From: Gammaproteobacteria bacterium
GTDB lineage: Bacteria; Gemmatimonadota; Gemmatimonadetes; Longimicrobiales; Gaopeijiaceae
Length of the DNA stretch: 64,000 bases
Direction: 5' to 3'
NCBI GenBank assembly: GCA_028821195.1
Contig: JAPPHB010000015.1
Coordinates: 124,001 to 188,000 of the forward strand
Positions 47,212-56,163 of this stretch are shown here, one piece after another. The notes beneath the pieces were generated by a model. That model worked only from the letters and a program-made list of their open reading frames with translations. It ran no database searches and was not told the DNA's origin. Within the stretch, counting starts at the first letter, position 1; each line of letters starts with the position of its first letter. The translations under genes and the position numbers were made by a program.

Positions 47212-50043
47212 CTACCGACCCCGGAACGCCTCCCACAGGCGGTCGTGCTTGTTCGCCCTGGGATCCACCTCGAGCCCTCCGACCCACATGCGCTCGATCC
47301 GCGTGAGCGACTGCAGCGGGGATCCGTCCGTGACCAGCAGATCCGCCCGCTTGCCGGGCTCGATGCTCCCCATGAGGTCGCTCAGGCCCAGCGCCTCCGC
47401 CGGACCCAGGGTCACCCCGCGAAGCGCGGCATCCTCGGGAAGCCCGAAGCCCACCGAGAGCGCCGCGTGATAGGGGAGGTTGCGGACATCGGCGTCGCTC
47501 GCCGTCGAGAACGAGACCGTGACGCCCGCCTCATGCAGAAGCCCGGCGTTGCGGTAGCCTGACGTGACGGCCACGTCCCGATCGGCGGGTGCCTGGAGGG
47601 TGCCCGTGAGGATCACCGGGATGTTGCGCGCGGCCAGACCGGAAGCCACGCGATAGGCTTCGCGGCCGCCCAGCACCACGGGGTCGATCGCGGGAAACGC
47701 GTCCAGGAACACGAACAGGGTGCGGATCTCCCAGGCCGTGTCCACCGAGAAGAAGACCGGCACCTCGCCGCGGAGCGCCGGCTGAAGCGCGTCGAGCAGG
47801 ACGGCCTCTCCGCCCCAGGTGTTCGCCTCGAAGGGCGCGGTCGGGTCGTCGGAGGTCGACGGGTTCGCCCCGTATGCGACGGCGCGCTCGAACAGGTCGA
47901 CGAGGTCCTCCATGGCGCTGGCGTCGAGCTCCGGTTCCTCGTCGTCGTCGCCTTCGGGGCCCGATGGCAGATCGACGACAAGGGACGCCTCCGCGGCCAC
48001 GGCCACCTTCTCGAACGTGTCTCCGCCGTTGAGCTGGATGACCGAGCCGGTACCCCGAACCACACCGCCGCCCTGGGCGGTCTGAACCGTGGTGATGCCG
48101 TTGGCCCGCGCCACGTTCAGGCTGGGGTAGTACGTGTTCACGGCCGCGAGCGCCCGGATGTGCGGGTTGTAGTCCCCGATCTCGCCGATGTCGGTGGCCT
48201 GGCCGACCGCGCCGAACTCGAAGAGGCCGAGCGTGGTGAACGGGTCGACCATGCCCGGATAGATGTGCCGCCCGGCCACCTCCACGCGCGCGGCATCGGC
48301 GGGAATCTGCACCTCGGACCGCGTTCCCACGGCCTCGATGGTCCCGTCCCGGATGAGCACCACCCCGTCGGGAATCGTCCCGCCCGACACCGTGTGAACC
48401 GTGCCGCCCACGAGGGCCGTGGCGGCTTCCTGGGCGGCCGCCGATGTTGGCGGCGCTTCTCCGTTCGTGCCGGGCGCAACGGACGTGCCGTTCGCGCCGG
48501 ATACGATCCCGGCTCCCGAGTCCGAGCCATCGCCGGGCTCCGGGCCAACGCGGGGGCCCGGGCCACCGGCCGAATCCGGGCCGTCACCGGGGGTCGAAGT
48601 CCGCGGCGTGGCCGGCGGCGCAACCAGATCCGTGACCGCTCGCACGGGCTCGCCCCGCGTCCCCTGTTCATCGTCCACGTCGTAGTAGACGATGCCGTCC
48701 ACGATGGTCTTCTCGATCCGGCTGAACGAGTCGAAGGGCGATCCGTCAAGCAGCACGACATCGCCTTCCTTGCCTTCCTCCAGGCTGCCGACCCGATCGT
48801 CCAGGTACATCATCCGGGCGGGGAAGAGCGTCAGCATCTGGAGCGCTTCCAGCTCGCTCACGCCTCCGTACTTCACCGGCTTCACGATCTCCCGGTGCAT
48901 GAAGGGCTGGAGCGAGGGGATGTCGGAGTTGATCGCGGTGAGCACGCCGTGCTGGTGCATGATCGCGGCGTTGTGCGGGATCGACTCGTAGGCCTCGAGC
49001 TTGTACTGCCACCAGTCGGAGAAGGTCGAGCCGGCGGCCCCGTGCTCCGCCATCTCGGTCGCGACCCGGTATCCCTCCATGACGTGCGTGAACACGTCGA
49101 TCCTGAACCCGAACCGCTCCGCGACGCGGATGAGCATGAGAATCTCGTCCGCCCGGTACGAGTGCGCGTGGATGCGAATGCGTCCCTCCATGATGTCGAC
49201 CAGCGCCTCGAGGCGGAGGTCCCGGCGCGGGGGAACGGGGAAGGCGGCCGGGTTCTCGCGGAAGCGATCCCATTCCGCCCGGTAGGCCTGCGCGGCGGTG
49301 AACGCCTCGACGTAGATCGCCTCGACGCCCGCGCGGCTCATCGGAAACCGGGAATTGGCGCCTGGGGGAGCAGCCTTTCGGGTCACGTTTTCTCCGAGGG
49401 CGAACTTCACGAACCTGGGCGCCCCCGGGAGCAGCAACTGCTCCGTGGCGTCCATCCCCCAGCGCATCTTGATCACAGCGCTCTGGCCGCCGATCGGGTT
49501 CGAGCTGCCGTGCATGATGCGCGCGGTCGTCACCCCGCCCGACAGGGCCCGGTAGATCCCGAAGTCCTCGGTCGTGAGCGCGTCCAGGACCTGCACCTCG
49601 GGTACGATGGGAGCGGTGCCCTCGTTGCCGGCGACCAGCGCAGTGTGGGAGTGCTCGTCCACGATGCCCGGCATCGCGGTGAGACCCGTCCCGTCGATCA
49701 CGCGCACACCTTCGGGCGCCACCAGGTCGGCCCCGATGCCCTCGATGATCCCCTCCCGAATCAGGATCGAGACACCCTCGAGCACGGGGCCGGCCGCCGT
49801 GTGCAGGGCCTCGAGATTGCTGATGAACAGATCGCCCGTGGGGTAGCTGCCCGCGTCGGCGGGGAGCTGCACGTCCCACTCCTGCGCCGCGGCCGCAGCT
49901 CCTGCAAGGGGGCCGACCGCCGCGGTCCCGGCAGCGAGGCCGATCGCTGCCATCGCCACGCCCGCGCGTACCATCTCTCGAATCGCCATCGTGTGCCGAA
50001 TGGTCATCGAGTGCCGGATATGCATCGTGTGCCGAATCCTCAT
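47212..50043 (-). CDS. Exported double amidohydrolase
   Basis: The 943-aa exported protein contains two amidohydrolase modules separated by a Pro/Gly/Ser linker (about residues 470-535). The first module (about 65-465) keeps metal-binding elements: DEHSHTAL, RIMHGSSN, FALGENV with a Lys, RIHAHSY and INSDIPS. The second (about 540-940) aligns, but its first motif reads PGMVDPFTTLG, with no HxH, so it is probably inactive. The N terminus before the signal peptide is made of six-codon repeats, each with an ATG. The ATG at 50043 overlaps the upstream stop (ATGA); starts at 49989 or 49971 would give a more ordinary signal peptide. Confidence 0.83.
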   Translation of the reverse strand: MRIRHTMHIRHSMTIRHTMAIREMVRAGVAMAAIGLAAGTAAVGPLAGAAAAAQEWDVQLPADAGSYPTGDLFISNLEALHTAAGPVLEGVSILIREGIIEGIGADLVAPEGVRVIDGTGLTAMPGIVDEHSHTALVAGNEGTAPIVPEVQVLDALTTEDFGIYRALSGGVTTARIMHGSSNPIGGQSAVIKMRWGMDATEQLLLPGAPRFVKFALGENVTRKAAPPGANSRFPMSRAGVEAIYVEAFTAAQAYRAEWDRFRENPAAFPVPPRRDLRLEALVDIMEGRIRIHAHSYRADEILMLIRVAERFGFRIDVFTHVMEGYRVATEMAEHGAAGSTFSDWWQYKLEAYESIPHNAAIMHQHGVLTAINSDIPSLQPFMHREIVKPVKYGGVSELEALQMLTLFPARMMYLDDRVGSLEEGKEGDVVLLDGSPFDSFSRIEKTIVDGIVYYDVDDEQGTRGEPVRAVTDLVAPPATPRTSTPGDGPDSAGGPGPRVGPEPGDGSDSGAGIVSGANGTSVAPGTNGEAPPTSAAAQEAATALVGGTVHTVSGGTIPDGVVLIRDGTIEAVGTRSEVQIPADAARVEVAGRHIYPGMVDPFTTLGLFEFGAVGQATDIGEIGDYNPHIRALAAVNTYYPSLNVARANGITTVQTAQGGGVVRGTGSVIQLNGGDTFEKVAVAAEASLVVDLPSGPEGDDDEEPELDASAMEDLVDLFERAVAYGANPSTSDDPTAPFEANTWGGEAVLLDALQPALRGEVPVFFSVDTAWEIRTLFVFLDAFPAIDPVVLGGREAYRVASGLAARNIPVILTGTLQAPADRDVAVTSGYRNAGLLHEAGVTVSFSTASDADVRNLPYHAALSVGFGLPEDAALRGVTLGPAEALGLSDLMGSIEPGKRADLLVTDGSPLQSLTRIERMWVGGLEVDPRANKHDRLWEAFRGR
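49978..50043 (-). repeat. 18-bp tandem repeats with in-frame ATGs
   Basis: Starting at the ATG at 50043, three 18-base units and a partial fourth encode MRIRHT, MHIRHS, MTIRHT and MAIRE. Each unit holds an in-frame ATG, so the gene has several nested candidate starts ahead of its signal peptide. Confidence 0.85.
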
Positions 50044-51680
50044 CGCGCACCTCCCGGAGCCCGTCGGGCCGTCATCTGGAAATCTCCCATCGGGCTCGAT
50101 CCCGAACCGTTCATGCGATCGCCCTCCACGTCGGCCTCGAACGACAGCTCCATCGACTGGCCGCCCGCCGCGACGACCAGGCGGAACGTGACTTCGTTGC
50201 CTGAAACCCGTCCGCCGCGCACCTCCGCATCACCGAACATGTCCGCGGCCGCAGTGCCCGAGAACTCGCTTCCCTCCTGCGCGAGCTCCATCTCCATGGG
50301 GACCGTCATCCCCTGAGCGGTCACCTCGACTTCCCAGGAGCCCGACACGTTGACCGTGGGAGCCTCGCCGCCCCCGGCGCCCGATCCGGGCCCGGCCTCG
50401 TAGCTGCCCTCGACGAAGGTGTAGGCGATCTCGCTCCCCTCCTCGAGCAGCGGGCCGGTCGTAAGGATGAAGGTCGCCGGCCGGCCCTCGCCGACCTGGA
50501 TGAGCGACCTAACGCCCAGGATCTCGGCGGGGGCGGTGGTCATGGCCGCGACGGCCGCGTTGCGGGACAGCCCGTACTCGACGGCCTTGCGGGCCCCCTC
50601 GATCGGATCCGCGTCGCCCTCTCCGCTGGTCAGCGCGAACTGCACGCCGGCGGCCTCGAGCGCGGCCGCATTGCTGTACAGCGCTTCCAGCTCGCGCTTC
50701 TCGCGGAATGCCGCAGGTTCGAGTTCTTCTTCCTCGGTCTCCGGATCCCATTCATCCGGTTCGCGAAAGTCCGTATCGATGAGGACGGGGACGCCCCGGT
50801 CGGCGAGTTCATCCGCGACCATCCACGCCTCGTCGCCTCCCACGATGATCGGCCGAAAGCCGATCTCGTCCGCGAGCCCGAGCACCCGGCGGATGTCCTC
50901 CGAGTCCGCCGCGTGGAAGAACACGGGCGTCTCGCCCGCTGCCACATCGCGCAGCACCTCGTAGTCCGGATCCCAGTCGGGCATCTTCATGCCGGCGCGG
51001 CCATCCGCGAAGGCGCTCTCGAGGGCGGCCTGGCGCTCGGCGTCCAGGAACGCCTGCCGAATCGTGGCCATCACGCCCAGGAGCGTCGAGGGGTACACGC
51101 CCTGTGCCGTCTGGAGGCTCATCGAAAGCCCGGCGTCGGCGCGGGCGATCAGCTCGCGCGAGGTCTCGGCGTCGACCCGATTCAACAGGACCGCGCTCCG
51201 CCCCGGGGCGATTCCGTCGCCGGCGTGCACCGCCGCGGCGACGATCCCGCGCCTTCGCTGCTCGCCCTGCGCGCCTCCGGTCGCGGTGACGTGGTCGGCG
51301 ACGCGCCGGTACGGGGCGACGCGCTGAGCGATGCGCGTGGGGGCCCAGGACGGCGGCCCATCCTCTGGAGCATCGGGAAACTCGAACTCGCTCACGCCAT
51401 CGGCGTCGACGAGCCCCGGGTAGAGATAGAGCGAGTCGCCCTCCAGCCGCTCCGCGTCCGCGGGAATCTCGAGTCTGGCGCCCATCGCCTCGACAAGCCC
51501 TCCTCGGACGATGACCGTGACGCCCGCCTCTTGCTGAAGGCCGGGTCCGACGACCGTCACGCCCTCGATCGCGTAGGCTGCCGGGGGCGGGACGCTTCTG
51601 TGCTGTGCCATGAGCGGCGTGACGCACAGCAGCGATCCCCAGACGGCGATCGCGGCTATGCGAACTGGTGTCTTCATCAT
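50040..51680 (-). CDS. Exported degenerate amidohydrolase-like protein
   Basis: The 546-aa exported protein has a signal peptide (MKTPVRIAAIAVWGSLLCVTP) and an amidohydrolase composite domain. Where active members have PGxxDxHxH it reads PGLVDADGVSEFEF, so the metal site is missing. FHAADSEDIRRVLGL and FALTSGEGD preserve later strands. A C-terminal beta domain of about 110 residues starts VSGSWEVEVTAQGMTVPM. It is coupled to the double amidohydrolase downstream, whose second module is degenerate in the same way. A binding partner role is an inference. Confidence 0.8.
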   Translation of the reverse strand: MMKTPVRIAAIAVWGSLLCVTPLMAQHRSVPPPAAYAIEGVTVVGPGLQQEAGVTVIVRGGLVEAMGARLEIPADAERLEGDSLYLYPGLVDADGVSEFEFPDAPEDGPPSWAPTRIAQRVAPYRRVADHVTATGGAQGEQRRRGIVAAAVHAGDGIAPGRSAVLLNRVDAETSRELIARADAGLSMSLQTAQGVYPSTLLGVMATIRQAFLDAERQAALESAFADGRAGMKMPDWDPDYEVLRDVAAGETPVFFHAADSEDIRRVLGLADEIGFRPIIVGGDEAWMVADELADRGVPVLIDTDFREPDEWDPETEEEELEPAAFREKRELEALYSNAAALEAAGVQFALTSGEGDADPIEGARKAVEYGLSRNAAVAAMTTAPAEILGVRSLIQVGEGRPATFILTTGPLLEEGSEIAYTFVEGSYEAGPGSGAGGGEAPTVNVSGSWEVEVTAQGMTVPMEMELAQEGSEFSGTAAADMFGDAEVRGGRVSGNEVTFRLVVAAGGQSMELSFEADVEGDRMNGSGSSPMGDFQMTARRAPGGAR

Positions 51681-51840
51681 GCCCGGCGGGTCTCCCTTTG
51701 CTTGTTCGGTCGCCAGCGCGTCGGTCGGCTGAGCGATTCGTCACCCTTGCGATTCGTGACCATGGCGAACCCTACTGCTCTTTCGGCGCGCGGTGCAAGG
51801 TGGCTCAAAGCAGGCCACGACGAAGACGCTCTGGCGTTCA

Positions 51841-51882
51841 TAGCAAGTTTAGGGATATTATCTCTCGACGATAAACTTGCTA
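51841..51882. promoter_or_regulatory. Perfect 11-bp inverted repeat before the ATPase
   Basis: TAGCAAGTTTA (51841-51851) and TAAACTTGCTA (51872-51882) are perfect arms with a 20-base spacer containing TATTAT. The right arm ends 24 bases before the ATG at 51907. There is no T-run for a terminator, so an operator is the better reading. A TATAAC at 51890-51895 could be the -10 and would give a nearly leaderless mRNA. Confidence 0.65.
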
Positions 51883-51906
51883 ATTCTGCTATAACTTGAG
51901 TTCGAG

Positions 51907-53097
51907 ATGGATCCGATTCAGAACCCCTATTCGCCCGGGGCGGGAATGCCACCGCCTGAATTGGCGGGGCGGGAACAGCTGTTGGCCAAGGCAGCCATAA
52001 CGTTGGAACGGATGCGCGTCCGCCGCCCTTCGAAGAGTGTCCTGCTCATAGGCCTTCGGGGCGTAGGCAAAACCGTCCTCCTCCTGAAGATGAGCGAGTA
52101 CGCGCGCTCCCGGGGCATTCTGGTTGTGGAGGTGGAGGCTCCGGAGTCCCGCTCTCTGCCGGCAATGCTGGCCCCGGGACTGCGGCTGGCGATGATCCGG
52201 CTGGCCAGGGAATCCCGCGGACGAGAACTGGCTCGGCGCGCGCTTCGGGGTTTGGCGGGTTTCGTCGGCGCTCTCAAGGTGAAGTACCAGGACATCGAGG
52301 TCGGACTCGATCTCGACCCCGAACCGGGACTCGCTGACAACGGTGACCTCGAGCTCGATTTGCAAGCGCTTCTTGAGTCCGTCGGTGAGGCCTGTGCCAG
52401 CGTGGGGACAGGTTTGGCGATGTTCATCGACGAACTGCAGTACGTGCCAGAGGACGATCTGGCAGCTCTGATCGTCGCGTTGCACCGCTCTGCCCAGCGA
52501 CAACTGCCCGTTACGCTCGTGGGCGCGGGACTGCCGCAACTCCGGGGCCGGATGGGGCGCGCGAAGTCCTATGCCGAGAGGCTGTTCGACTTTCCGGAGG
52601 TGGGGCCGCTTCCGCCCAAGGCCGCAGCATTGGCCATCACCAAGCCTGCTGCGGATCTGGGAGTCGAGTACCGGGAGGAGGCGCTCGACATCATCGTCCG
52701 GGAATCCGAGGGGTACCCCTACTTCCTTCAGGAATGGGGCAAGCATGTATGGGATGTCGCCGCGCGCTCGCCGATCACACGGCGTGATGTGCGAGCCGCG
52801 TCGGAGTCCGCCGTCGCCGCGCTCGACGAGAGCTTCTTCATGGTGCGCTTCGACCGCTTGACGCCATCGGAGCGGAGGTACCTTCGCGCCATGGCTGAAA
52901 TGGGTCCGGGGCCGCATCGCTCGGGCGACATTGCTGCCGTACTCGATCGTTCCGTTACTTCCCTTGGTCCGGTGCGCGCCAAGTTGGTTTTCAAGGGGAT
53001 GGTCTGGAGCCCGGGTCACGGAGACACGGCGTTTACCGTCCCCCGCTTCGACCAATTCATGCGGCGCATCATGCCGGGCATCGGTTGGAAGAGCTAG
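51907..53097 (+). CDS. Orphan AAA ATPase (ATP-binding protein)
   Basis: The 396-aa protein opens with the family-marking NPYSPGAGMPPPELAGRE. It has Walker A GLRGVGKT at residues 49-56, Walker B LAMFIDELQ near 172, a sensor-like TLVGAGLPQL, and a C-terminal winged-helix part (RRYLRAMAEMGPGPHRSGDIAAVL). This is a widespread single-gene ATPase family with no settled function. No partner gene is adjacent; a toxin-antitoxin pair follows. No ribosome-binding site is evident, consistent with a short or absent leader, and the perfect inverted repeat upstream is probably its operator. Confidence 0.83.
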   Translation: MDPIQNPYSPGAGMPPPELAGREQLLAKAAITLERMRVRRPSKSVLLIGLRGVGKTVLLLKMSEYARSRGILVVEVEAPESRSLPAMLAPGLRLAMIRLARESRGRELARRALRGLAGFVGALKVKYQDIEVGLDLDPEPGLADNGDLELDLQALLESVGEACASVGTGLAMFIDELQYVPEDDLAALIVALHRSAQRQLPVTLVGAGLPQLRGRMGRAKSYAERLFDFPEVGPLPPKAAALAITKPAADLGVEYREEALDIIVRESEGYPYFLQEWGKHVWDVAARSPITRRDVRAASESAVAALDESFFMVRFDRLTPSERRYLRAMAEMGPGPHRSGDIAAVLDRSVTSLGPVRAKLVFKGMVWSPGHGDTAFTVPRFDQFMRRIMPGIGWKS

Positions 53098-53240
53098 CCG
53101 CCCGCGCATCTCACTGCTCCACGATGCTGGCATATTGCATGCGAATCAATTACGTTACGCTGTCACACGCAGATTGGCGGCGCCGGCACGAGGTACGCTG
53201 ACGACACCGGCGCCGTTGGACCAACGCGCGCGGAGGACGC

Positions 53241-53654
53241 ATGGGCGTACTCACCATCCGCAACGTGGACAACGATGTGATCGCCGCGTTAAAGGCGCGG
53301 GCCAGGGCCAATCATCGCTCGCTCGAGGGCGAACTGCGCTATCTGCTCGAACGCTCCGCAACTCCGAGACCCGCGCTCGGCCTGGTGCGCGAACGGGCCC
53401 GGATGGCTGCCCGATACCGCGCGGATGCGACCGTTGCGACCACCGCGTCCGACATCCGGATCACCGAGGCCCAGGTAGCCGGGTCAGCCCCCGACGCCAG
53501 CCCAGGGGTCGAAGCCGACGGCGGAGAATGGATGGGGGCCATGAGCGACGTGGGCGAGATCGTGGGCGACATCGTGTCCCCGGCGACCGATCCCTCCGAC
53601 TGGGCCGCGCTCCGCCCGGACATCGCGGAGCCGAACGGCGTCGACAAGCCGTGA
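53241..53654 (+). CDS. FitA-type ribbon-helix-helix antitoxin, long form
   Basis: The 137-aa protein starts with an RHH domain (MGVLTIRNVDNDVIAALKAR...NHRSLEGELRYLLE) typical of FitA/VapB antitoxins. It is longer than usual: after residue 45 come a basic stretch and an acidic tail of about 60 residues that could mask the toxin. The stop overlaps the toxin start (GTGA). Confidence 0.85.
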   Translation: MGVLTIRNVDNDVIAALKARARANHRSLEGELRYLLERSATPRPALGLVRERARMAARYRADATVATTASDIRITEAQVAGSAPDASPGVEADGGEWMGAMSDVGEIVGDIVSPATDPSDWAALRPDIAEPNGVDKP

Positions 53655-54046
53655 ATCTGCTTCTCGACACCCACATCTGGCTCTGGAGCCTTCTGGATCC
53701 CGGTCGGCTCTGCGGTCGGGCGCGCAACGAGCTGATCGACCCGGCGAACACCCTGGCGCTCTCATCCGTCAGCATCTGGGAGGCGCTGGTGCTGGCCGAG
53801 AAGGAACGCGTGCTGCTCCGCCCCGATCCCTGGAGCTGGATCCGCACCGCCCTGACCGTCCGGCCCTTGCGCGAGCTCCCCGTGACGTTCGACATCGCGC
53901 TCGGCAGCCGAACCGTCCGCCTGGGTCATGACGATCCGGCCGATCGCTTCATCGCGGCCACCGCCGTGGCGCACGGACACACCCTGGTCACCGCGGACGC
54001 GTCGCTCCTGCGGTGCCCCGACATCCGGGTGATGCCGGGCGTTTGA
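53651..54046 (+). CDS. vapC: VapC-type PIN-domain ribonuclease toxin
   Basis: The 131-aa PIN protein has NLLLDTHIWLWSL (Asp6), SSVSIWEALVLAEK (Glu), and DDPADRFIAATAVAHGHTLVTADASLL (acidic pair). The four acidic positions needed for RNase activity are present. GTG 53651 overlaps the antitoxin stop by four bases. It differs clearly from the PIN toxin at 36080. Confidence 0.9.
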   Translation: MNLLLDTHIWLWSLLDPGRLCGRARNELIDPANTLALSSVSIWEALVLAEKERVLLRPDPWSWIRTALTVRPLRELPVTFDIALGSRTVRLGHDDPADRFIAATAVAHGHTLVTADASLLRCPDIRVMPGV

Positions 54047-54058
54047 AGGCGATCGACT

Positions 54059-54412
54059 TTAGCCCCCGCGGGTGCCGTTCGGGACCGGGTGCTCCGGGGT
54101 CAGCAGCGCCGGTCGGAGGCCATCCTCGTAGCCGACGTCGAAGAGCATTCCCTCCGAGACTTCCCCCATCATCTTCCTTGGCTCCAGGTTGACGATGAAC
54201 AACGCCTGCCGGCCTTCGATCTCGGTCGGATCTTCGCGCTCCTGCTTCATTCCCGCGAGGATCGTCCGCTTGTGGTCGCCGAAATCGACCCTGAGTCGAA
54301 CGAGCTTGTGTGACCCTTCAACGTCGCTGACGCTCTCGATCGTGCCGACGCGGGCGTCAACCTGATTGACGACACCGATGTTGATGGTGGGCTTGACGCG
54401 TGCAGGCTTCAT
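54059..54412 (-). CDS. tRNA-binding (EMAP/CsaA-like) domain protein
   Basis: The 117-aa protein is a single OB-fold tRNA-binding domain, as in CsaA and the C terminus of methionyl-tRNA synthetase. Supporting segments are VDARVGTIESVSDVEGSHKLVRLRVDFG and FIVNLEPRKMMGEVSEGMLFDVG. CsaA proteins have chaperone-like or tRNA-related roles. It is divergent from the saccharopine-dehydrogenase-like gene and convergent to the FitA-VapC pair. Confidence 0.85.
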   Translation of the reverse strand: MKPARVKPTINIGVVNQVDARVGTIESVSDVEGSHKLVRLRVDFGDHKRTILAGMKQEREDPTEIEGRQALFIVNLEPRKMMGEVSEGMLFDVGYEDGLRPALLTPEHPVPNGTRGG

Positions 54413-54519
54413 TTCCGGCAACCCGATCCCTCTCCTGGAGCGTTCTCCGGCCGCGCCGATTCGCGGCCGCTGGCCAGCGAAAGGTAGACGCGAGCCCGGA
54501 AGCGTGGAAGCTTGACCGA

Positions 54520-55602
54520 ATGAAACGAAAGCTGATGATCTACGGCGCGACCGGCTACACCGGCCGGCTGGGTGCGGAGGAGGCGGTTGAAGCCGGCGTA
54601 CGGGCCCTGCTTGCCGGCCGCGATGCGGGGAAGCTCGGCGCGTTGGCCGATTCCCTGAGCGCGCCCCTGAACGCGGCGTCGCGGAGCGCACCGCTTGAGA
54701 CCCGGGCGTTCGGCCTGGACGAGCCAGCGGCCATCGCCGCGGCCCTCGGGGACGTCGACGTGGTGCTGCACTGCGCCGGCCCCTTCTCGCGGACCGCGCT
54801 GCCGATGTTCGACGCCTGCCTCCGGACCGGCACGCATTACGTGGACATCACCGGCGAGATCGCCGTCTGCGAGGCCCTCGCGGCCCGGGACGCGGAGGCG
54901 CGGGAGGCGGGGATCATGGTGCTGCCCGCCGCCGGCTTCGATGTGGTGCCGAGCGACTGCCTGATCGCGGATCTTGCCGCGCGGCATCCCGGCGCGCGCG
55001 TTCTGCGGCTGGGTCTCTTGGTCCGTTCCGGGGCCTCGCGCGGCACGATGAAGACTGCGCTGGAGGGCGTAAACGCGATGCGCATTCGGCGCGACGGTCG
55101 CATCACGCGGGTCGGCGCGGGCAGCTTGCGGCATGAGTTCGACTTCGGGCGCGGGCCGGCCGCGGCCCTCGTGACACCCTTGGCGGATGTCTCGACGGCC
55201 TGGTGGTCGACCGGCATCGAGAACATCGAGACCTACTATCGCGCCGGGAGAAGACTCCCGCAGCTGATGCGGCTGAGCCGGTGGTTCGGATGGCTGCTGG
55301 CCGGGCGGACGGCACAGGCCCTTCTGCGCAGATGGATCGACCGTGGACCCGAGGGACCGAGTGACGCGGAGCGCAGGACCAGCGAAGGGATCCTGGTCGC
55401 GGAGATCGAGGATGCGCGGGGCCGGCGCACCGCCGCCCGCATGCGCGTTCCCGATCCTTACGGATTCACCGCGAAGACCCTGGTGGCTATCGGGGTGCGC
55501 GTGCTGGACGGGGATTTCAAGGCCGGGTATCAGACGCCGTCATCGGCGTACGGCGCCGACTTCGTTCACGAGTTCGATGGTGTGGAGTGGGAGCCGCTCT
55601 AA
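54520..55602 (+). CDS. Saccharopine dehydrogenase-like NAD(P)-binding reductase
   Basis: The 360-aa protein has the Rossmann motif MIYGATGYTGRLGAEEA at residues 6-22, HCAGPFSRTALPMFDACLRTGTHY and the PAAGFDVVPSDCL signature of the saccharopine-dehydrogenase/trans-acting enoyl reductase group. The substrate is unknown. The TAA stop lies inside a 22-bp direct repeat whose other copy is the 3' end of the substrate-binding protein gene at 56164. That suggests this gene end once abutted it. Confidence 0.83.
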   Translation: MKRKLMIYGATGYTGRLGAEEAVEAGVRALLAGRDAGKLGALADSLSAPLNAASRSAPLETRAFGLDEPAAIAAALGDVDVVLHCAGPFSRTALPMFDACLRTGTHYVDITGEIAVCEALAARDAEAREAGIMVLPAAGFDVVPSDCLIADLAARHPGARVLRLGLLVRSGASRGTMKTALEGVNAMRIRRDGRITRVGAGSLRHEFDFGRGPAAALVTPLADVSTAWWSTGIENIETYYRAGRRLPQLMRLSRWFGWLLAGRTAQALLRRWIDRGPEGPSDAERRTSEGILVAEIEDARGRRTAARMRVPDPYGFTAKTLVAIGVRVLDGDFKAGYQTPSSAYGADFVHEFDGVEWEPL

Positions 55603-55624
55603 CGCGCCAGCCAGGTGCTGGTAT

Positions 55625-55951
55625 TCAGCCCTCTTTCGCGAGTCGGACGCTCGCAAGTCGATTCATGCTTACACCCTGTTCCGCCGCCTGTATGGCCAGG
55701 GCACGATGCGTCTCCGGTGGCACGCGCACCACGAACTTGCCACTGTAGAGGCGATCTGCAACCGGCTGCGGAGCCGTCTCACCGTTCGACTGCATGTCAG
55801 CGACGCAGTCGGCAACGAGTTGTTGGATTCCGGAAAGGGCCTCCCCGGGAGTCGGCGCCAGCCAGCTGAGCGACGGGAATTCGGCACATAGCCCTACATG
55901 CTCAGCATCTTCAGCAGACCACGTGATGCGGTAGGTGTAGTGGTCGGTCAC
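55625..55951 (-). CDS. hicB: HicB-family antitoxin
   Basis: The 108-aa protein has an N-terminal HicB fold (YRITWSAEDAEHVGLCAEFPSLSWLAPTPGEAL) and a C-terminal ribbon-helix-helix segment (GKFVVRVPPETHRALAIQAAEQGVSMNRL), as in DNA-binding HicB antitoxins. GTG 55951 overlaps the stop of a short upstream frame by four bases. No full HicA (GSHH-containing) toxin is adjacent, so it is either an orphan antitoxin or works with a reduced partner. Confidence 0.85.
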   Translation of the reverse strand: MTDHYTYRITWSAEDAEHVGLCAEFPSLSWLAPTPGEALSGIQQLVADCVADMQSNGETAPQPVADRLYSGKFVVRVPPETHRALAIQAAEQGVSMNRLASVRLAKEG

Positions 55952-56046
55952 TCCATGCCCTCCAGCTTTTCGATGGCCCGGAACCGAACACCCCTCGGGT
56001 TCTTGCGGAATGCCTCGATGGCTGCCGGTATCTCCCCACGCTTCAT
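55948..56046 (-). CDS. Short frame coupled to HicB; possible HicA remnant
   Basis: This 32-codon frame (MKRGEIPAAIEAFRKNPRGV...) ends in the GTGA overlap with hicB, which suggests real translation. The open frame continues upstream at least to about 56120 with TTG codons but no better ATG. The FRKNPRGVRFRAIEKL stretch resembles the N-terminal NPxxVRF segment of some HicA-like toxins, but the catalytic GSHH part is absent. It may be a truncated toxin or an unrelated short partner. Confidence 0.45.
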   Translation of the reverse strand: MKRGEIPAAIEAFRKNPRGVRFRAIEKLEGME

Positions 56047-56163
56047 GGTAGCATTAATGATACTAGGATCCAAGGTGACGGCTCCGCGGTCGATGCGGAA
56101 CTCCAACCTGGGCGGAATCCGTGAGCGGCCGAATGGCCGAATGGGGCGTGGTGGTTGCGGCGA

